64,000 bases of DNA from Photobacterium leiognathi (GTDB lineage Bacteria; Pseudomonadota; Gammaproteobacteria; Enterobacterales; Vibrionaceae). The stretch covers positions 868,001 through 932,000 of the forward strand of contig NZ_CP131601.1 of NCBI RefSeq assembly GCF_030685535.1, in the 5' to 3' direction. Made by a program: the position numbers and the translations under genes. Below, piece by piece: positions 17,467-27,572 of this stretch; the stretch's first letter is position 1, and every line of letters begins with the position of its first letter. The notes under the pieces are model-generated. The model did not search any database, had not been told where the DNA came from, and saw nothing but the letters and a program-made list of their open reading frames with translations.

Positions 17467-18912
17467 ATGCAAGGTTTAGCAAAGACACTCGTTATTGAGG
17501 ACGATCAACAGCAACGTCATGATCTTAGTGTAATTCTAAGTTTTGTGGGCGAGCAGTATGAAGCTGTTTCATCACAAGATATTGAAGCCGAATTATGGCA
17601 ACAGCCGTGGGGTGCGTGCTTACTGGGTAATATTGAAGCAGGCAAAACACTCACTCATATTATCGATACACTGAAAGTGCAGGCGCACATTCCGGTTGTT
17701 TCATTAGGTAACCATCGTAGTCATCTTTCTGGTTTAGCGAACTATGTTGGCGATCTTGAATTACCTCTACACTATAATCAGCTAGTTGATGCTTTCCGTC
17801 ACTGCCAAGAATTCTCTGGTAAGCGTGCTTACCAAGTCCCTCAGTTAGGCCGTAAAAATACCTTATTCCGTAGTATGGTTGGTAGCAGCTCTGCTATTAG
17901 TCAAATTCGTCATTTGATGGAACAAGTAGCAGCTTGTGATGCTAGCGTTCTGATCTTAGGTGAATCTGGAACGGGTAAAGAAGTGGTAGCGCGTAATGTT
18001 CACTATCATTCGTCCCGTGGTAAAGGTCCTTTTGTTCCTGTGAACTGTGGTGCGATTCCACCGGATCTTTTAGAAAGTGAATTATTTGGTCATGAGAAAG
18101 GGGCATTTACGGGAGCAATTTCTGCACGTAAAGGCCGTTTTGAATTAGCCGAAGGCGGTACGTTATTCCTTGATGAAATCGGTGATATGCCGATGTCAAT
18201 GCAAGTGAAATTATTACGTGTACTGCAGGAGCGTTGCTTTGAACGTGTCGGTGGTAGCGAAACAATCAAAACTAACGTACGTATTATTGCGGCAACACAC
18301 CGTGATTTAGATAAGATGATCCACGAAAATCTATTCCGTGAAGATCTGTATTATCGCTTAAATGTGTTCCCAATCGATATGCCAGCAATGCGTGATCGTA
18401 TTGAAGATTTACCATTATTGTTGCAAGAATTATTAACTCGTATGGAAGCTGAGGGTGCGAAGCGTATTCACTTTACCCCACGTGCGATTAATTCATTAAT
18501 GGAGCACAGCTGGCCGGGCAACGTACGTGAATTAGCTAATCTTGTTGAGCGTCTATGTATTCTTTACCCAGGTGAAATGGTTGATATTAACCACTTACCA
18601 ATAAAGTATCGTTATGGTCAGCTTCCAGATTTTACTCCTGAAAATGCAGTACCAAGTGTGGAAGAGTTAGAGCAAGAAGCGTTAGCGAGTATGTTCTCCT
18701 CTTATGAAGAAGAACAAAATGTCGCTAATAGTGAGCTTCCACCTGAAGGCTTGAACCTAAAAGAAATGTTGGCTGATCTTGAAGTTGATATGATCAAGCA
18801 AGCATTAGATGCTCAAGCTGGCGTGGTCGCAAGAGCGGCTGATATGCTAGGTATGCGTCGTACTACACTGGTTGAAAAAATGCGTAAATATGGCTTAAGC
18901 AAAGAAGGTTAA
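17467..18912 (+). CDS. flrA: Flagellar master regulator FlrA (sigma-54 activator)
   Basis: 481 residues. FlrA/FleQ type enhancer-binding protein at the top of the polar flagellar cascade. An N-terminal FleQ-type receiver-like domain (to about 120) is followed by an AAA+ core with Walker A GESGTGKE (about 168-175), the sigma-54 contact motif GAFTGA, Walker [10 protein letters not shown], and a C-terminal Fis-type helix-turn-helix ([20 protein letters not shown]). ATG 17467 gives the family N-terminus [13 protein letters not shown]; an in-frame ATG at 17443 is possible and neither has a strong ribosome site. It is expected to activate flrBC. Confidence 0.93.
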   Translation: MQGLAKTLVIEDDQQQRHDLSVILSFVGEQYEAVSSQDIEAELWQQPWGACLLGNIEAGKTLTHIIDTLKVQAHIPVVSLGNHRSHLSGLANYVGDLELPLHYNQLVDAFRHCQEFSGKRAYQVPQLGRKNTLFRSMVGSSSAISQIRHLMEQVAACDASVLILGESGTGKEVVARNVHYHSSRGKGPFVPVNCGAIPPDLLESELFGHEKGAFTGAISARKGRFELAEGGTLFLDEIGDMPMSMQVKLLRVLQERCFERVGGSETIKTNVRIIAATHRDLDKMIHENLFREDLYYRLNVFPIDMPAMRDRIEDLPLLLQELLTRMEAEGAKRIHFTPRAINSLMEHSWPGNVRELANLVERLCILYPGEMVDINHLPIKYRYGQLPDFTPENAVPSVEELEQEALASMFSSYEEEQNVANSELPPEGLNLKEMLADLEVDMIKQALDAQAGVVARAADMLGMRRTTLVEKMRKYGLSKEG

Positions 18913-18935
18913 TATTACGCTATTACTGAATATAG

Positions 18936-18970
18936 AGCCGATGTCATTAATTTGACATCGGCTTTTTATT
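18936..18970 (+). terminator. Terminator after flrA, overlapping a FlrA/FleQ-like box
   Basis: Stem AGCCGATGTCA (18936-18946), loop TTAATT, TGACATCGGCT (18953-18963), then TTTTTATTTTT. The stem-loop includes GTCATTAATTTGAC at 18943-18956, close to the FleQ consensus GTCANTAAATTGAC as I remember it. Confidence 0.88.
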
Positions 18971-19139
18971 TTTAATCACATACAAAAGTTGTGTATATAA
19001 TTAAGCTGAAGTTTCTGTCTATTTTTATAGCGATATAAGCTAGGCATTCTTGTCTTCGATCTATTTTCTCGCTCAATATCCCAAATTCCTTTCATCAATC
19101 TGTGTCTTTTTCGTTATTGACCTAATACTTATATCGATT

Positions 19140-19153
19140 GTCATTTTTTTGAC
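19140..19153 (+). promoter_or_regulatory. Putative FlrA/FleQ binding box upstream of flrB
   Basis: GTCATTTTTTTGAC: the half-sites GTCA and TGAC are in the same 14-base arrangement as the Pseudomonas FleQ box. It lies 54 bases before the -24 element of the flrB promoter, a fitting place for an enhancer-binding protein. Binding is inferred. Confidence 0.55.
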
Positions 19154-19205
19154 ATCGTAATTTAATCTTATTTACTTTTAATTTGCTGATTTATAAGAAT
19201 TATAT

Positions 19206-19223
19206 TTGGCATGTAATTTGCTT
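19206..19223 (+). promoter_or_regulatory. sigma-54 promoter of flrB
   Basis: TTGGCATGTAATTTGCTT has GG at 19208-19209 and GC at 19220-19221 with a 10-base gap. It lies 42 bases before flrB. FlrA-dependent sigma-54 transcription of flrBC is known for Vibrio cholerae. Confidence 0.85.
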
Positions 19224-19265
19224 TTTTATAAATTATATTGAATTTTTTGTTATTAGGTTTCGTGC

Positions 19266-19727
19266 ATGGATGATCAAGCGACGGCATTAGGACAATTAGA
19301 ACAACAAGTCGAGCGTTATCAGCAAGTGCTTGAAGTGATGCCTGTTGGGGTGATTTTGTTAGATCCTAAAGGCATTGTCAGTGAAACCAATAATGAAGCG
19401 TTACGTTTGCTAGGTGAGCCATTAGAGGGCGAGCGTTGGGTTGATATTATTCAACGTTGTTTTAACCCTCAAGAAGATGATGGTCATGAGATTTCGCTGC
19501 GATCTGGTCGAAAGGTGAAGCTTGCGATTTCAGCATCCGCTGCTGGTCAATTAATTGTTATTACTGATATGACAGAAACACGCCAGTTACAGTCACGATT
19601 AAGTGAAATGCAGCGTTTATCCTCATTAGGAAAAATGGTGGCGTCGCTGGCACATCAAGTTAGAACCCCGCTATCTAGTGCCATGCTTTATGCTGCTAAT
19701 TTATCTGTGCCTAATTTGCCTAGGTGA
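19266..19727 (+). CDS. flrB: FlrB sensor kinase, N-terminal part (frameshifted)
   Basis: 153 residues covering the PAS-like sensor region (MPVGVILLDPKGIVSETNNE) and the first DHp helix with the phosphoacceptor histidine in SLAHQVRTPLSSAMLYAANL (His about residue 134). The frame then ends at TGA 19725-19727. The continuation with the rest of the DHp and the ATPase domain is in another frame from 19724. One missing base near 19715-19724 would explain this. The stop and the next GTG overlap as GTGA, so translational coupling of two half-proteins is formally possible, but the break falls inside the DHp hairpin, which argues for mutation or a sequencing error. Confidence 0.85.
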   Translation: MDDQATALGQLEQQVERYQQVLEVMPVGVILLDPKGIVSETNNEALRLLGEPLEGERWVDIIQRCFNPQEDDGHEISLRSGRKVKLAISASAAGQLIVITDMTETRQLQSRLSEMQRLSSLGKMVASLAHQVRTPLSSAMLYAANLSVPNLPR

Positions 19728-20308
19728 ATACCCGTGAACGTTTTCAAACTAAGCTTGTTGATCGTCTACAAGATCTTGAAAAGCAAGTGAACGATATGCT
19801 GTTGTTTGCTAAAGGTGGCGATAATAAAGTTGTGAACTGCTTCAGCTTAGAGGCTTTGTTAAATAGCATGGAAAACATGGTTGAAGCCTTAGTGATGAGT
19901 CAAAACGTCGATTTCAGTATCGACTGTGATGATGAATCATTAGTGATTTTAGGTAATGAAAATGCGCTTGCTAGTGCGATCAGCAACCTTATAACGAATG
20001 CTATTCAAATGTCAGGAAAAGGTTGTTCCGTGGCAGTGTCTTGTCATGTGATGGGTGACGATATTTTACTATCGGTGACCGACAACGGTCCGGGCATTGA
20101 GCCCGCTATCCAAGCCAAAGTATTAGAGCCGTTTTTCACCACTCGCCAGCAAGGCACAGGCTTAGGTTTAGCTGTGGTACAAATGGTTGCCCTTGCTCAT
20201 CACGGCAAGCTTTCTTTGCAGTCAGAATTAGGAAAAGGCACGTGCTTTACGTTAACCATTCCAATGGCTTCACAAGAAAACATTCAGCGTCAGTTAGCAG
20301 CATCGTAA
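19724..20308 (+). CDS. flrB: FlrB sensor kinase, C-terminal part (frameshifted)
   Basis: 194 residues from a GTG at 19724. It carries the second DHp helix (TRERFQTKLVDRLQDLEKQV) and the HATPase domain: N-box near NENALASAISNLITNAIQM, G1 VTDNGPGIEP, G2 region GTGLGLAVV. Joined to the preceding part it gives a full FlrB of about 347 residues that would phosphorylate FlrC. No good ribosome site precedes the GTG. flrC follows after 34 bases. Confidence 0.85.
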   Translation: MNTRERFQTKLVDRLQDLEKQVNDMLLFAKGGDNKVVNCFSLEALLNSMENMVEALVMSQNVDFSIDCDDESLVILGNENALASAISNLITNAIQMSGKGCSVAVSCHVMGDDILLSVTDNGPGIEPAIQAKVLEPFFTTRQQGTGLGLAVVQMVALAHHGKLSLQSELGKGTCFTLTIPMASQENIQRQLAAS

Positions 20309-20342
20309 GCATACCTGTGATACGAACTCATGGAGAGAAAAT

Positions 20343-21722
20343 ATGAACCAAACGAGAGTCTTAGTTGTTGAGGATGACGAAGGATTACGTGAAGCACTTG
20401 TCGATACGTTAGCGCTGGCTGGTTATCAATGGATTGAAGCTGAAAGTGCGGAAGATGCGTTAGTGATCATGAAGTCTCAAGCGGTTGATATTGTTGTCTC
20501 TGATGTACAAATGGCAGGAATGGACGGGTTAGGCTTGCTGCGAAGTATTAAGCTTAATTGGCCGAAAGTGCAGGTGCTGTTGATGACCGCTTACGCCAAT
20601 ATTGAAGATGCTGTTGCTGCAATGCGTGAAGGTGCTATTGATTACATGGCAAAACCGTTTGCACCGGAAGTGCTGCTTAATATGGTTGGACGTTATGCGC
20701 CGATTAAAAAGCAAAGCAGTAAAACGGTCGTTGCAGATCCGAAAAGTATTAAATTGTTGGCACTGGCTGACAAAGTTGCTAAAACCGATGCCAGTGTGAT
20801 GGTATTAGGGCCAAGTGGTTCAGGTAAAGAAGTGTTATCTCGCCATATTCACGATAACTCTGAACGTCGAGATGGTCCCTTTATTGCTATTAACTGTGCT
20901 GCTATTCCTGAGAACATGTTGGAAGCGACCTTATTTGGTTATGAGAAAGGCGCATTTACTGGCGCTGTGCAAGCATGCCCTGGTAAATTTGAGCAGGCAC
21001 AAGGCGGTACACTGCTGTTAGATGAAATCAGTGAAATGGATTTGAATCTACAGGCGAAATTATTACGTGTATTACAAGAGCGAGAAGTGGAACGTCTAGG
21101 TGGTCGCAAAAGCATTAAGCTAGATGTGCGTATTCTTGCAACCAGTAACCGAGATCTTAAGACTTATGTTGCTGAAGGGCATTTTCGTGAAGATTTGTAT
21201 TACCGTTTGAATGTTTTCCCAATTGCATGGCCCGCATTAGGGGATCGTAAGGGAGATATTCTACCCTTAGCTTCATTATTTGCTGAACGGCACAGTATCC
21301 AACAAGGAAATGTGGTACCTACTATAAGCCAAGCAGCACAAGATAAATTGCTGCAATATCCGTGGCCTGGCAATGTGCGTGAATTAGATAATGTGATTCA
21401 ACGGGCATTGATTTTATGTGAAAACAATCAGATCCAGCAGCAAGATATTTTATTAGAACATTTTGATTGGCTTGATACAGAAAGCCCCGAAGTAGTAACA
21501 ACATCTGAGCCAAGCGTGATTGCTGTTCGCCCGAAAGTGCCGACAACAGGAGAAGGGTTAGGCAGTGAGTTACGTGAACAAGAATTTAGCATTATTTTAG
21601 AAACGCTGGTGGCCTGTGATGGCAGCCGTAAAGATGTGGCAGAACAGCTTGGGATAAGCCCACGAACCTTACGTTATAAACTCGCAAAAATGCGTGATGC
21701 TGGCATTGAAATCCCTGCGTAG
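20343..21722 (+). CDS. flrC: Flagellar response regulator FlrC (sigma-54 activator)
   Basis: 459 residues, NtrC type. Receiver domain (1-120) has the acidic pair VEDDEG and the phospho-acceptor aspartate in VVSDVQMAGMDGLG (about residue 54). The AAA+ core shows Walker A GPSGSGKE and GAFTGA; the C-terminal Fis-like helix-turn-helix is DVAEQLGISPRTLRYKLAKM. It activates later sigma-54 flagellar promoters (rod, hook, junction). GGAGAG at 20332-20337 supports ATG 20343. If FlrB is truly broken, FlrC phosphorylation would be affected. Confidence 0.95.
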   Translation: MNQTRVLVVEDDEGLREALVDTLALAGYQWIEAESAEDALVIMKSQAVDIVVSDVQMAGMDGLGLLRSIKLNWPKVQVLLMTAYANIEDAVAAMREGAIDYMAKPFAPEVLLNMVGRYAPIKKQSSKTVVADPKSIKLLALADKVAKTDASVMVLGPSGSGKEVLSRHIHDNSERRDGPFIAINCAAIPENMLEATLFGYEKGAFTGAVQACPGKFEQAQGGTLLLDEISEMDLNLQAKLLRVLQEREVERLGGRKSIKLDVRILATSNRDLKTYVAEGHFREDLYYRLNVFPIAWPALGDRKGDILPLASLFAERHSIQQGNVVPTISQAAQDKLLQYPWPGNVRELDNVIQRALILCENNQIQQQDILLEHFDWLDTESPEVVTTSEPSVIAVRPKVPTTGEGLGSELREQEFSIILETLVACDGSRKDVAEQLGISPRTLRYKLAKMRDAGIEIPA

Positions 21723-21772
21723 TGTGCAGGAAGCAGAACGACAAAAAATAAACGAATAGAGAGAATCACGGA

Positions 21773-22084
21773 ATGAAAGTAAACGGACTACAAGCAGAAA
21801 TGCAAGCAATGAGGCTGGATGCCCAAAACTCCTCATCCCCAGCCACAGCACAACAAGTGAGTGCTGATTTTGGCAACCTTCTTAGTGATGCGCTGAAAAC
21901 AGTGAATCATCTTCAAGGACAATCTAGCGAATTAGCAACACGTTTCGATCAAGGTGACCGCAGTGTGTCTTTATCTGATGTGATGATCGCAAGAAACAAG
22001 TCCAGCGTTGCGTTTGAAGCAACGGTTCAAGTTCGCAATAAAATGGTACAAGCGTACAAAGAATTAATGAATATGCAGGTATAA
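21773..22084 (+). CDS. fliE: Hook-basal body complex protein FliE
   Basis: 103 residues, normal. FliE joins the MS-ring to the rod. The C-terminal conserved region is SVSLSDVMIARNKSSVAFEATVQVRNKMV (split around residues 66-94). I see no matching sigma-54 site in the 50-base gap after flrC, so read-through from flrBC is likely. It heads the fliEFGHIJ group. Confidence 0.94.
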   Translation: MKVNGLQAEMQAMRLDAQNSSSPATAQQVSADFGNLLSDALKTVNHLQGQSSELATRFDQGDRSVSLSDVMIARNKSSVAFEATVQVRNKMVQAYKELMNMQV

Positions 22085-22146
22085 ACCTGACTTTTTAAAG
22101 TATGGATAGTAAAGCCGTTATTCTTGCAGTTTATGGGTAAAAAGTC

Positions 22147-23895
22147 GTGGCAGAAGAAAACATTAATCAACCATTAGCCGTATCAGGGAATGGGTCAGCA
22201 CCTGCTTTGCATGATGATGCAGGTCTTGATCAAGGGGCTGATATTTCAGAGAAGAAAGCTTCTTCGACAGATAGCATTTTGGGCAATTTAGATCTCTTAC
22301 GCCAAGTGATCTTAGTGTTGTCTGTGGCTATCTGTGTAGCGCTAATTGTGTTGGTCACAATGTGGATCAAAGAGCCTGAAATGCGCCCATTAGGCACTTA
22401 TGAAACAGAAGAGCTTATTCCGATCCTTGATCACTTCGATCAAAAGAAAATCGAATACCAATTAGATGGTAATACCATCCGTGTTCCTGCTGAAGAATAC
22501 AGCGCGATTAAGCTTGACCTTACACGTTCAGGGTTAAATACACGTACGGTTGAAGGTGACGATATTCTGTTACAGGACATGGGCTTTGGTGTTTCTCAGC
22601 GTCTTGAAAGCGAACGTTTAAAGCTAAGCCGTGAACGTCAGCTTGCTCGTGCTATTGAGCAAATTAGCCAAGTACGTAAAGCGCAGGTTTTATTGGCGAC
22701 ACCAAAACAAAGTGTCTTTGTTCGTCATAATCAAGAAGCAACAGCAACGGTATTTTTAACCCTTTCTTCTGGTGGTTCGCTTGGTCAACAAGAGGTGGAT
22801 TCAATTGTTGATATGGTGGCAACTGCAGTACCTGGCTTACGCCCGACTCGTGTGACGGTGACCGATCAACATGGTCGTTTATTGAGTTCTGGTACTGAAG
22901 ATCCAAGTGCGACTGCAAAGCGAAAAGAGTACGAATTAGAACGTAAGCAAGAGCAATCACTGCGTGAGAAAATTGATGCGATTTTAATGCCGGTTTTAGG
23001 GCTTGGTAATTACACATCTCAAGTTGATGTTGCGATGGATTTCTCGGCTTTAGAAGAAACTCGTAAGCGTTATGATCCGGCAACTGCAGCGACACGCAGT
23101 GAATTTACGTTAGAAGATATCAATGGTGGTAATACAGTTTCAGGCATTCCAGGCGCACTAAGTAATCAGCCGCCAGTCGATTCTGCAATCCCACAGAATG
23201 TTAAAGATATGCAATCAGGTAGTGGTGGTGCTGATGGCTCTGTGCATCGAGAATCAACCCGCAACTATGAATTAGATACCACTATTAGCCATAAACGCGC
23301 GCAGACTGGCACCATTGCACGTCAAACCGTGTCTGTGGCAGTGGATTATAAAACCATTACCGATCCTGCAACGGGCGATGTGACACGTGTACCTGTATCT
23401 GAAGCTGAAATTGCGAAGATCCGCCGTTTATTAATGGGTGGTATTGGTTTTTCTGAAGCCCGTGGTGATTTACTTGAAGTGCTATCTGTGCCATTCGCAT
23501 TACCTGAATCACAAGTAGCAGCAGATCTGCCTATTTGGGAAAACCCGAACTTTAATAATTGGGTTCGTTGGGTAGCTGCAGCACTGGTGATCATCGTGGT
23601 GATCATGGTGCTCGTACGTCCAGCAATGCGCAAATTACTTTATCCAAACCAAGCCCCAGATGGTACGCCATTGGATGAAAATGGTATGCCGATATTGGCG
23701 AATACAACTGATAGTGTTGGCTTAATAGGTGCTGAATTAGATGGTGGTGAAGGATTTGAATTAAGCTCAAGTAGCTTAGATTTACCAAATTTACATAGAG
23801 ATGAAGACTTACTCAAAGCCGTCCGAGCATTGGTGGATAATGAACCCGATCTCGCAGCGCAAGTGGTTAAAAGTTGGGTGAATGAAGATGGCTAA
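22147..23895 (+). CDS. fliF: Flagellar MS-ring protein FliF
   Basis: 582 residues. FliF forms the MS-ring in the inner membrane. It has two membrane segments, about residues 54-74 (ILVLSVAICVALIVLVTM region) and 479-497 (AALVIIVVIMVLVRPAM), flanking the YscJ-like ring-building domain (ELIPILDHFDQKKIEYQLDG; LDLTRSGLNTR). The start is GTG 22147. The C-terminal tail (VRALVDNEPDLAAQVVKSWV) is the FliG-binding segment. Confidence 0.94.
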   Translation: MAEENINQPLAVSGNGSAPALHDDAGLDQGADISEKKASSTDSILGNLDLLRQVILVLSVAICVALIVLVTMWIKEPEMRPLGTYETEELIPILDHFDQKKIEYQLDGNTIRVPAEEYSAIKLDLTRSGLNTRTVEGDDILLQDMGFGVSQRLESERLKLSRERQLARAIEQISQVRKAQVLLATPKQSVFVRHNQEATATVFLTLSSGGSLGQQEVDSIVDMVATAVPGLRPTRVTVTDQHGRLLSSGTEDPSATAKRKEYELERKQEQSLREKIDAILMPVLGLGNYTSQVDVAMDFSALEETRKRYDPATAATRSEFTLEDINGGNTVSGIPGALSNQPPVDSAIPQNVKDMQSGSGGADGSVHRESTRNYELDTTISHKRAQTGTIARQTVSVAVDYKTITDPATGDVTRVPVSEAEIAKIRRLLMGGIGFSEARGDLLEVLSVPFALPESQVAADLPIWENPNFNNWVRWVAAALVIIVVIMVLVRPAMRKLLYPNQAPDGTPLDENGMPILANTTDSVGLIGAELDGGEGFELSSSSLDLPNLHRDEDLLKAVRALVDNEPDLAAQVVKSWVNEDG

Positions 23896-24886
23896 TGAAG
23901 TTTCAGTAAGTGAAAATAAATTCGATATCAACACGCTAAGTGGTACGGAAAAAGCCGCGATTCTTTTGCTTAGCCTCAGTGAGCAAGATGCAGCGAGTAT
24001 TATTCGTCATTTAGAGCCGAAACAAGTACAGCGTGTCGGTGGTGCGATGGCGAGTATGACGGATTTAAACCAAGAAAAAGTGTCAGGTGTTCACCGTCAG
24101 TTTCTTGAAGATATTCAGAAATACACCAGCATTGGTATGGGTAGTGAAGATTTTGTCCGTAATGCACTAGTCGCTGCGTTAGGTGAAGATAAAGCTAATA
24201 ACTTGGTCGATCAGATCCTGATGGGCAGTGGCTCACGTGGTCTGGATTCTTTGAAGTGGATGGATCCTCGTCAGGTGGCAAGTATTATCTTGAACGAACA
24301 CCCACAGATCCAAACCATTGTTTTATCGTACTTAGAGCCTGAGCAATCGGCAGAAATTTTATCGCAATTTCCTGAGCGAGTACGTTTAGATCTGATGATG
24401 CGTATTGCTAACTTGGAAGAAGTACAGCCTGCAGCACTACATGAATTAAACGATATCATGGAGAAACAGTTTGCTAGTCAAGCAGGTGCACAAGCAGCGA
24501 AAATTGGTGGCCTGAAAGCTGCGGCTGAAATCATGAACTATCTCGACAATAACGTTGAAGGTTTGTTGATGGATCAGATCCGTGAAACAGATGAAGACAC
24601 AGCAACACAAATCCAAGACTTGATGTTTGTGTTTGATAACTTAACCGAAGTTGATGATCGTGGTATTCAGACCTTACTTCGTGATGTACCACAAGATCTA
24701 CTGCAGAAAGCCCTGAAAGGTGCTGACGATATGCTGCGTGATAAGTTCTTTATGAATATGTCGAAACGTGCCTCAGAAATGCTACGTGAAGAGCTAGAAG
24801 CGATGGGACCAATTCGTGTCGCAGATGTAGAAGCTGCGCAAAAAGAAATTCTTACCATTGCCCGCCGCTTATCTGATGCTAGGTGA
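23888..24886 (+). CDS. fliG: Flagellar motor switch protein FliG
   Basis: 332 residues. FliG is the rotor protein that meets the stator. FliG N-terminal (SGTEKAAILLLSLSEQDAAS), middle (LNEHPQIQTIVLSYLEPEQS) and C-terminal domains (REELEAMGPIRVADVEAAQK, with the charged torque helix) are all present. ATG 23888 overlaps the fliF stop by 8 bases (ATGGCTAA); an ATG two codons upstream (23882) is also possible. The overlap implies translational coupling. Confidence 0.94.
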   Translation: MANEVSVSENKFDINTLSGTEKAAILLLSLSEQDAASIIRHLEPKQVQRVGGAMASMTDLNQEKVSGVHRQFLEDIQKYTSIGMGSEDFVRNALVAALGEDKANNLVDQILMGSGSRGLDSLKWMDPRQVASIILNEHPQIQTIVLSYLEPEQSAEILSQFPERVRLDLMMRIANLEEVQPAALHELNDIMEKQFASQAGAQAAKIGGLKAAAEIMNYLDNNVEGLLMDQIRETDEDTATQIQDLMFVFDNLTEVDDRGIQTLLRDVPQDLLQKALKGADDMLRDKFFMNMSKRASEMLREELEAMGPIRVADVEAAQKEILTIARRLSDAR

Positions 24887-24958
24887 GATTATGCTGGGTG
24901 GTGGCGGTAGTGCTGATGAATACCTCTAATCAAATACCGCTGATGTCAGGAGGTTGTG

Positions 24959-25762
24959 ATGAGTGATGAACGTCGTCGTGGCTTTTTTCGTGCATCGGAT
25001 CACCAAGCGCAAGAGCTAGAACGTTGGGCATACCCTGATTACTCAGAAGATCGCCCAGAATACACTGAAAACGCATTCAATTATCAACCTCAGCCGATCA
25101 TTGAAGAGTTTGAGCCAGAAGAAGAGCCGGGTCCACCACCGCTAACCGCTGCCGATTTAGAAGCAATGCAACAATCAGCCTATGAAGAAGGCTTGGAGCA
25201 AGGTAAGCAAGCCGGTCACGCTGATGGTTTTAAAGCCGGACATGCTGAAGGGCTTGCTGCTGGTAATGCCGAAGGGCTAGAACAGGGTTTACAGCAAGGC
25301 TTAGTACAAGCGCAACAACAGATCACCGAACAAGTGAATCACTTAGCAACAGTTGCAGAAAAGCTGCTGACTCCTATCAATCAAGTGGATCGAGAAGTTG
25401 AAGATCAAGTCATGCAATTAGCACTGGGATTAGCGAAAGAGTTGATCCGAGTCGAAGTGAAAACCAATCCTCAAGTAATTTTAAATACCATTCGTGAAGT
25501 GGTGGCAACGTTACCGGTTGCGAATCGTGAAATTACCATGCACCTGCATCCTGAAGATATTGCTTTGGTTAAACAGAATTTCACAGATGAAGACTTACAT
25601 GAGCGTAAATGGAAGCTGATTTCAGAGCCGGGATTAAACCGCGGTGACTTACAGGTAAATAGCCAAGATACCTCAGTTGATTATTTTATTGATGAGCGTA
25701 TTCGCCATTCGCTGACTACCTTCGAAGCGATGAATAGCAGTGTGCGAGAGCAAAGCGAATGA
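24959..25762 (+). CDS. fliH: Flagellar export ATPase regulator FliH
   Basis: 267 residues. FliH holds the FliI ATPase and links it to the C-ring. The middle has the GxxxG-like repeated segment [20 protein letters not shown], typical of FliH coiled helices, and the C-terminal domain ([18 protein letters not shown]) matches the family. ATG 24959 is five bases after AGGAGG (24948-24953). The last four bases overlap fliI. Confidence 0.92.
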   Translation: MSDERRRGFFRASDHQAQELERWAYPDYSEDRPEYTENAFNYQPQPIIEEFEPEEEPGPPPLTAADLEAMQQSAYEEGLEQGKQAGHADGFKAGHAEGLAAGNAEGLEQGLQQGLVQAQQQITEQVNHLATVAEKLLTPINQVDREVEDQVMQLALGLAKELIRVEVKTNPQVILNTIREVVATLPVANREITMHLHPEDIALVKQNFTDEDLHERKWKLISEPGLNRGDLQVNSQDTSVDYFIDERIRHSLTTFEAMNSSVREQSE

Positions 25763-27081
25763 CTGCCACTTTAGCTGAACGTTTAAGCCGTTTTAAAACC
25801 GAAGGGACGGGTTGTAAGCCTGTTGCATCGGGACGGCTAGTACGTGTGGTTGGACTGACATTAGAAGCGGTTGGCTGCCGAGCACCTGTTGGTAGCCTAT
25901 GTAAAGTTGAAACCCTAAATGGAGACTTAGAAGCAGAAGTCGTCGGATTTTCTGGTGAAACATTGTTTTTGATGCCAAGTGAGCAGTTGCAAGGGGTGAT
26001 GCCAGGGGCGAAAGTCACACCTATTCTTCATAACAGTGGTCTGCCTGTGGGACCTGAGTTATTAGGGCGTGTTATTGACGGTGTTGGTAATCCACTTGAT
26101 GGTTTAGGACCAATTTTCACCGAGCAACGTGCTTCATTTAATGCGATTCCCATTAATCCGTTATCTCGAAAACCCATTAAAGAGCCACTTGATGTTGGGA
26201 TTAAAGCGATCAATGGCTGTTTAACCGTTGGTAAAGGTCAGCGTATCGGTTTGTTTGCTGGCTCTGGTGTAGGTAAGTCGGTGACGCTTGGCATGATGAC
26301 CGGAGGGACCAGCGCACAAATCGTGGTCGTGGGTTTGATTGGTGAGCGTGGTCGAGAAGTAAAAGAGTTTATTGATGAGATCTTAGGCCCTGAAGGACGA
26401 GCGCGATCAGTTGTGGTAGCTGCGCCTGCTGATGCGTCACCTTTAATGCGTTTAAAAGGCTGTCAGACTTCGTTAACCATTGCGGAATACTTTCGTGATC
26501 AAGGCTTTGATGTTTTGCTGTTAATGGATTCATTGACTCGTTTTGCTCAAGCGCAACGTGAAATTGCCTTATCTGTCGGTGAGCCGCCTGCAACTAAAGG
26601 TTATCCGCCATCAGTGTTTGCCAAGCTGCCAGCCTTGGTTGAGCGAGCGGGTAACGGTAATGAAAACCAAGGTTCAATTACTGCTTTTTTCACCGTATTA
26701 AGTGAAGGTGATGATTTGCAAGATCCTATTGCCGATGCATCTCGTGCAATCTTGGATGGTCACATAGTGTTATCCCGTGAAATGGCTGATGCCGGACATT
26801 ATCCTGCTATTGATGTTGAACGTTCCGTGAGTCGTGTTATGCCTGCGATTGTCAGTGAAGAGCACATGTTAATGTCAAAAGCGGTGCGTCAGATCTTATC
26901 GATTTGCCGTAAAAATCAGGATTTGGTTTCCATTGGCGCTTATAAGCCGGGAACAGATAACACCATTGATCAGGCTTTTAGCTTTAAACCTAAATTGGAC
27001 GCTTATCTGCAACAAACAATGAAAGAATCGGTGCCGTATGAAATGTGCATCAATATGTTGCGTTCAACCCTTGGTGGCTAA
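25759..27081 (+). CDS. fliI: Flagellum-specific ATP synthase FliI
   Basis: 440 residues. FliI is the hexameric ATPase that readies export substrates. Walker A is [12 protein letters not shown] (about 168-179), Walker [13 protein letters not shown], plus the F1-beta-like block [20 protein letters not shown]. It starts with an ATGA overlap with fliH. Confidence 0.96.
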   Translation: MTATLAERLSRFKTEGTGCKPVASGRLVRVVGLTLEAVGCRAPVGSLCKVETLNGDLEAEVVGFSGETLFLMPSEQLQGVMPGAKVTPILHNSGLPVGPELLGRVIDGVGNPLDGLGPIFTEQRASFNAIPINPLSRKPIKEPLDVGIKAINGCLTVGKGQRIGLFAGSGVGKSVTLGMMTGGTSAQIVVVGLIGERGREVKEFIDEILGPEGRARSVVVAAPADASPLMRLKGCQTSLTIAEYFRDQGFDVLLLMDSLTRFAQAQREIALSVGEPPATKGYPPSVFAKLPALVERAGNGNENQGSITAFFTVLSEGDDLQDPIADASRAILDGHIVLSREMADAGHYPAIDVERSVSRVMPAIVSEEHMLMSKAVRQILSICRKNQDLVSIGAYKPGTDNTIDQAFSFKPKLDAYLQQTMKESVPYEMCINMLRSTLGG

Positions 27082-27114
27082 GACTGAGTATCAAAAGGAT
27101 GTGGAGCATAGAAT

Positions 27115-27555
27115 ATGTCTAATGCATTAGCATTGATCATTGAACAAGCGAAAGAGCAAGAGCATCAAGCCAGTCTTGCTTTAAACCAAGCCCGTATCGA
27201 TCAAGAAAATTATCGACAGCAGTTAGCACAAATTGAGCAATACCGTTTGGATTACCTCAATCAACTTTCTACGCGTGGTCAGCAAGGGCTAACAGCAAGT
27301 CAATATAGCCATTTACAGAAGTTCTTAACGCAGCTGGATAATACCTTAGAGAAACAAAAGCAAGCGGGTGGTTACTTTGAAGAGCAAATCCAAAAATGCG
27401 CTCAACATTGGCAAGAGATGCAACAGAAACGTCGCTCAGTGGAATGGTTAGTTGAAAAGCGTAAACGTGAGCATCAAAAGTGGCTGGATAAGCAAGAGCA
27501 AAAGATGATGGATGAGTTCGTCACCCTGCAATTTGCGCGACGATTACAACAGTAA
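27115..27555 (+). CDS. fliJ: Flagellar export chaperone FliJ
   Basis: 146 residues, nearly all helical with long Gln/Glu/Lys-rich coiled coil (QEHQASLALNQARIDQENYR). FliJ is the central stalk of the FliI hexamer and an escort chaperone. Position directly after fliI and length are standard. GGATGTGGAGC before ATG 27115 gives the ribosome site. Confidence 0.93.
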   Translation: MSNALALIIEQAKEQEHQASLALNQARIDQENYRQQLAQIEQYRLDYLNQLSTRGQQGLTASQYSHLQKFLTQLDNTLEKQKQAGGYFEEQIQKCAQHWQEMQQKRRSVEWLVEKRKREHQKWLDKQEQKMMDEFVTLQFARRLQQ

Positions 27556-27572
27556 TTCTATTGATAGAGTTA

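Noticed and set aside
21690..21772. Possible sigma-54 promoter before fliE (TGGCATTG...CCCTGC)
   Set aside because: The GG to GC distance is 13 bases instead of 10, so it fails the strict spacing rule.
25716..26018. 100-codon minus frame across fliH and fliI
   Set aside because: Antisense to two well-conserved overlapping genes, with no features of its own.
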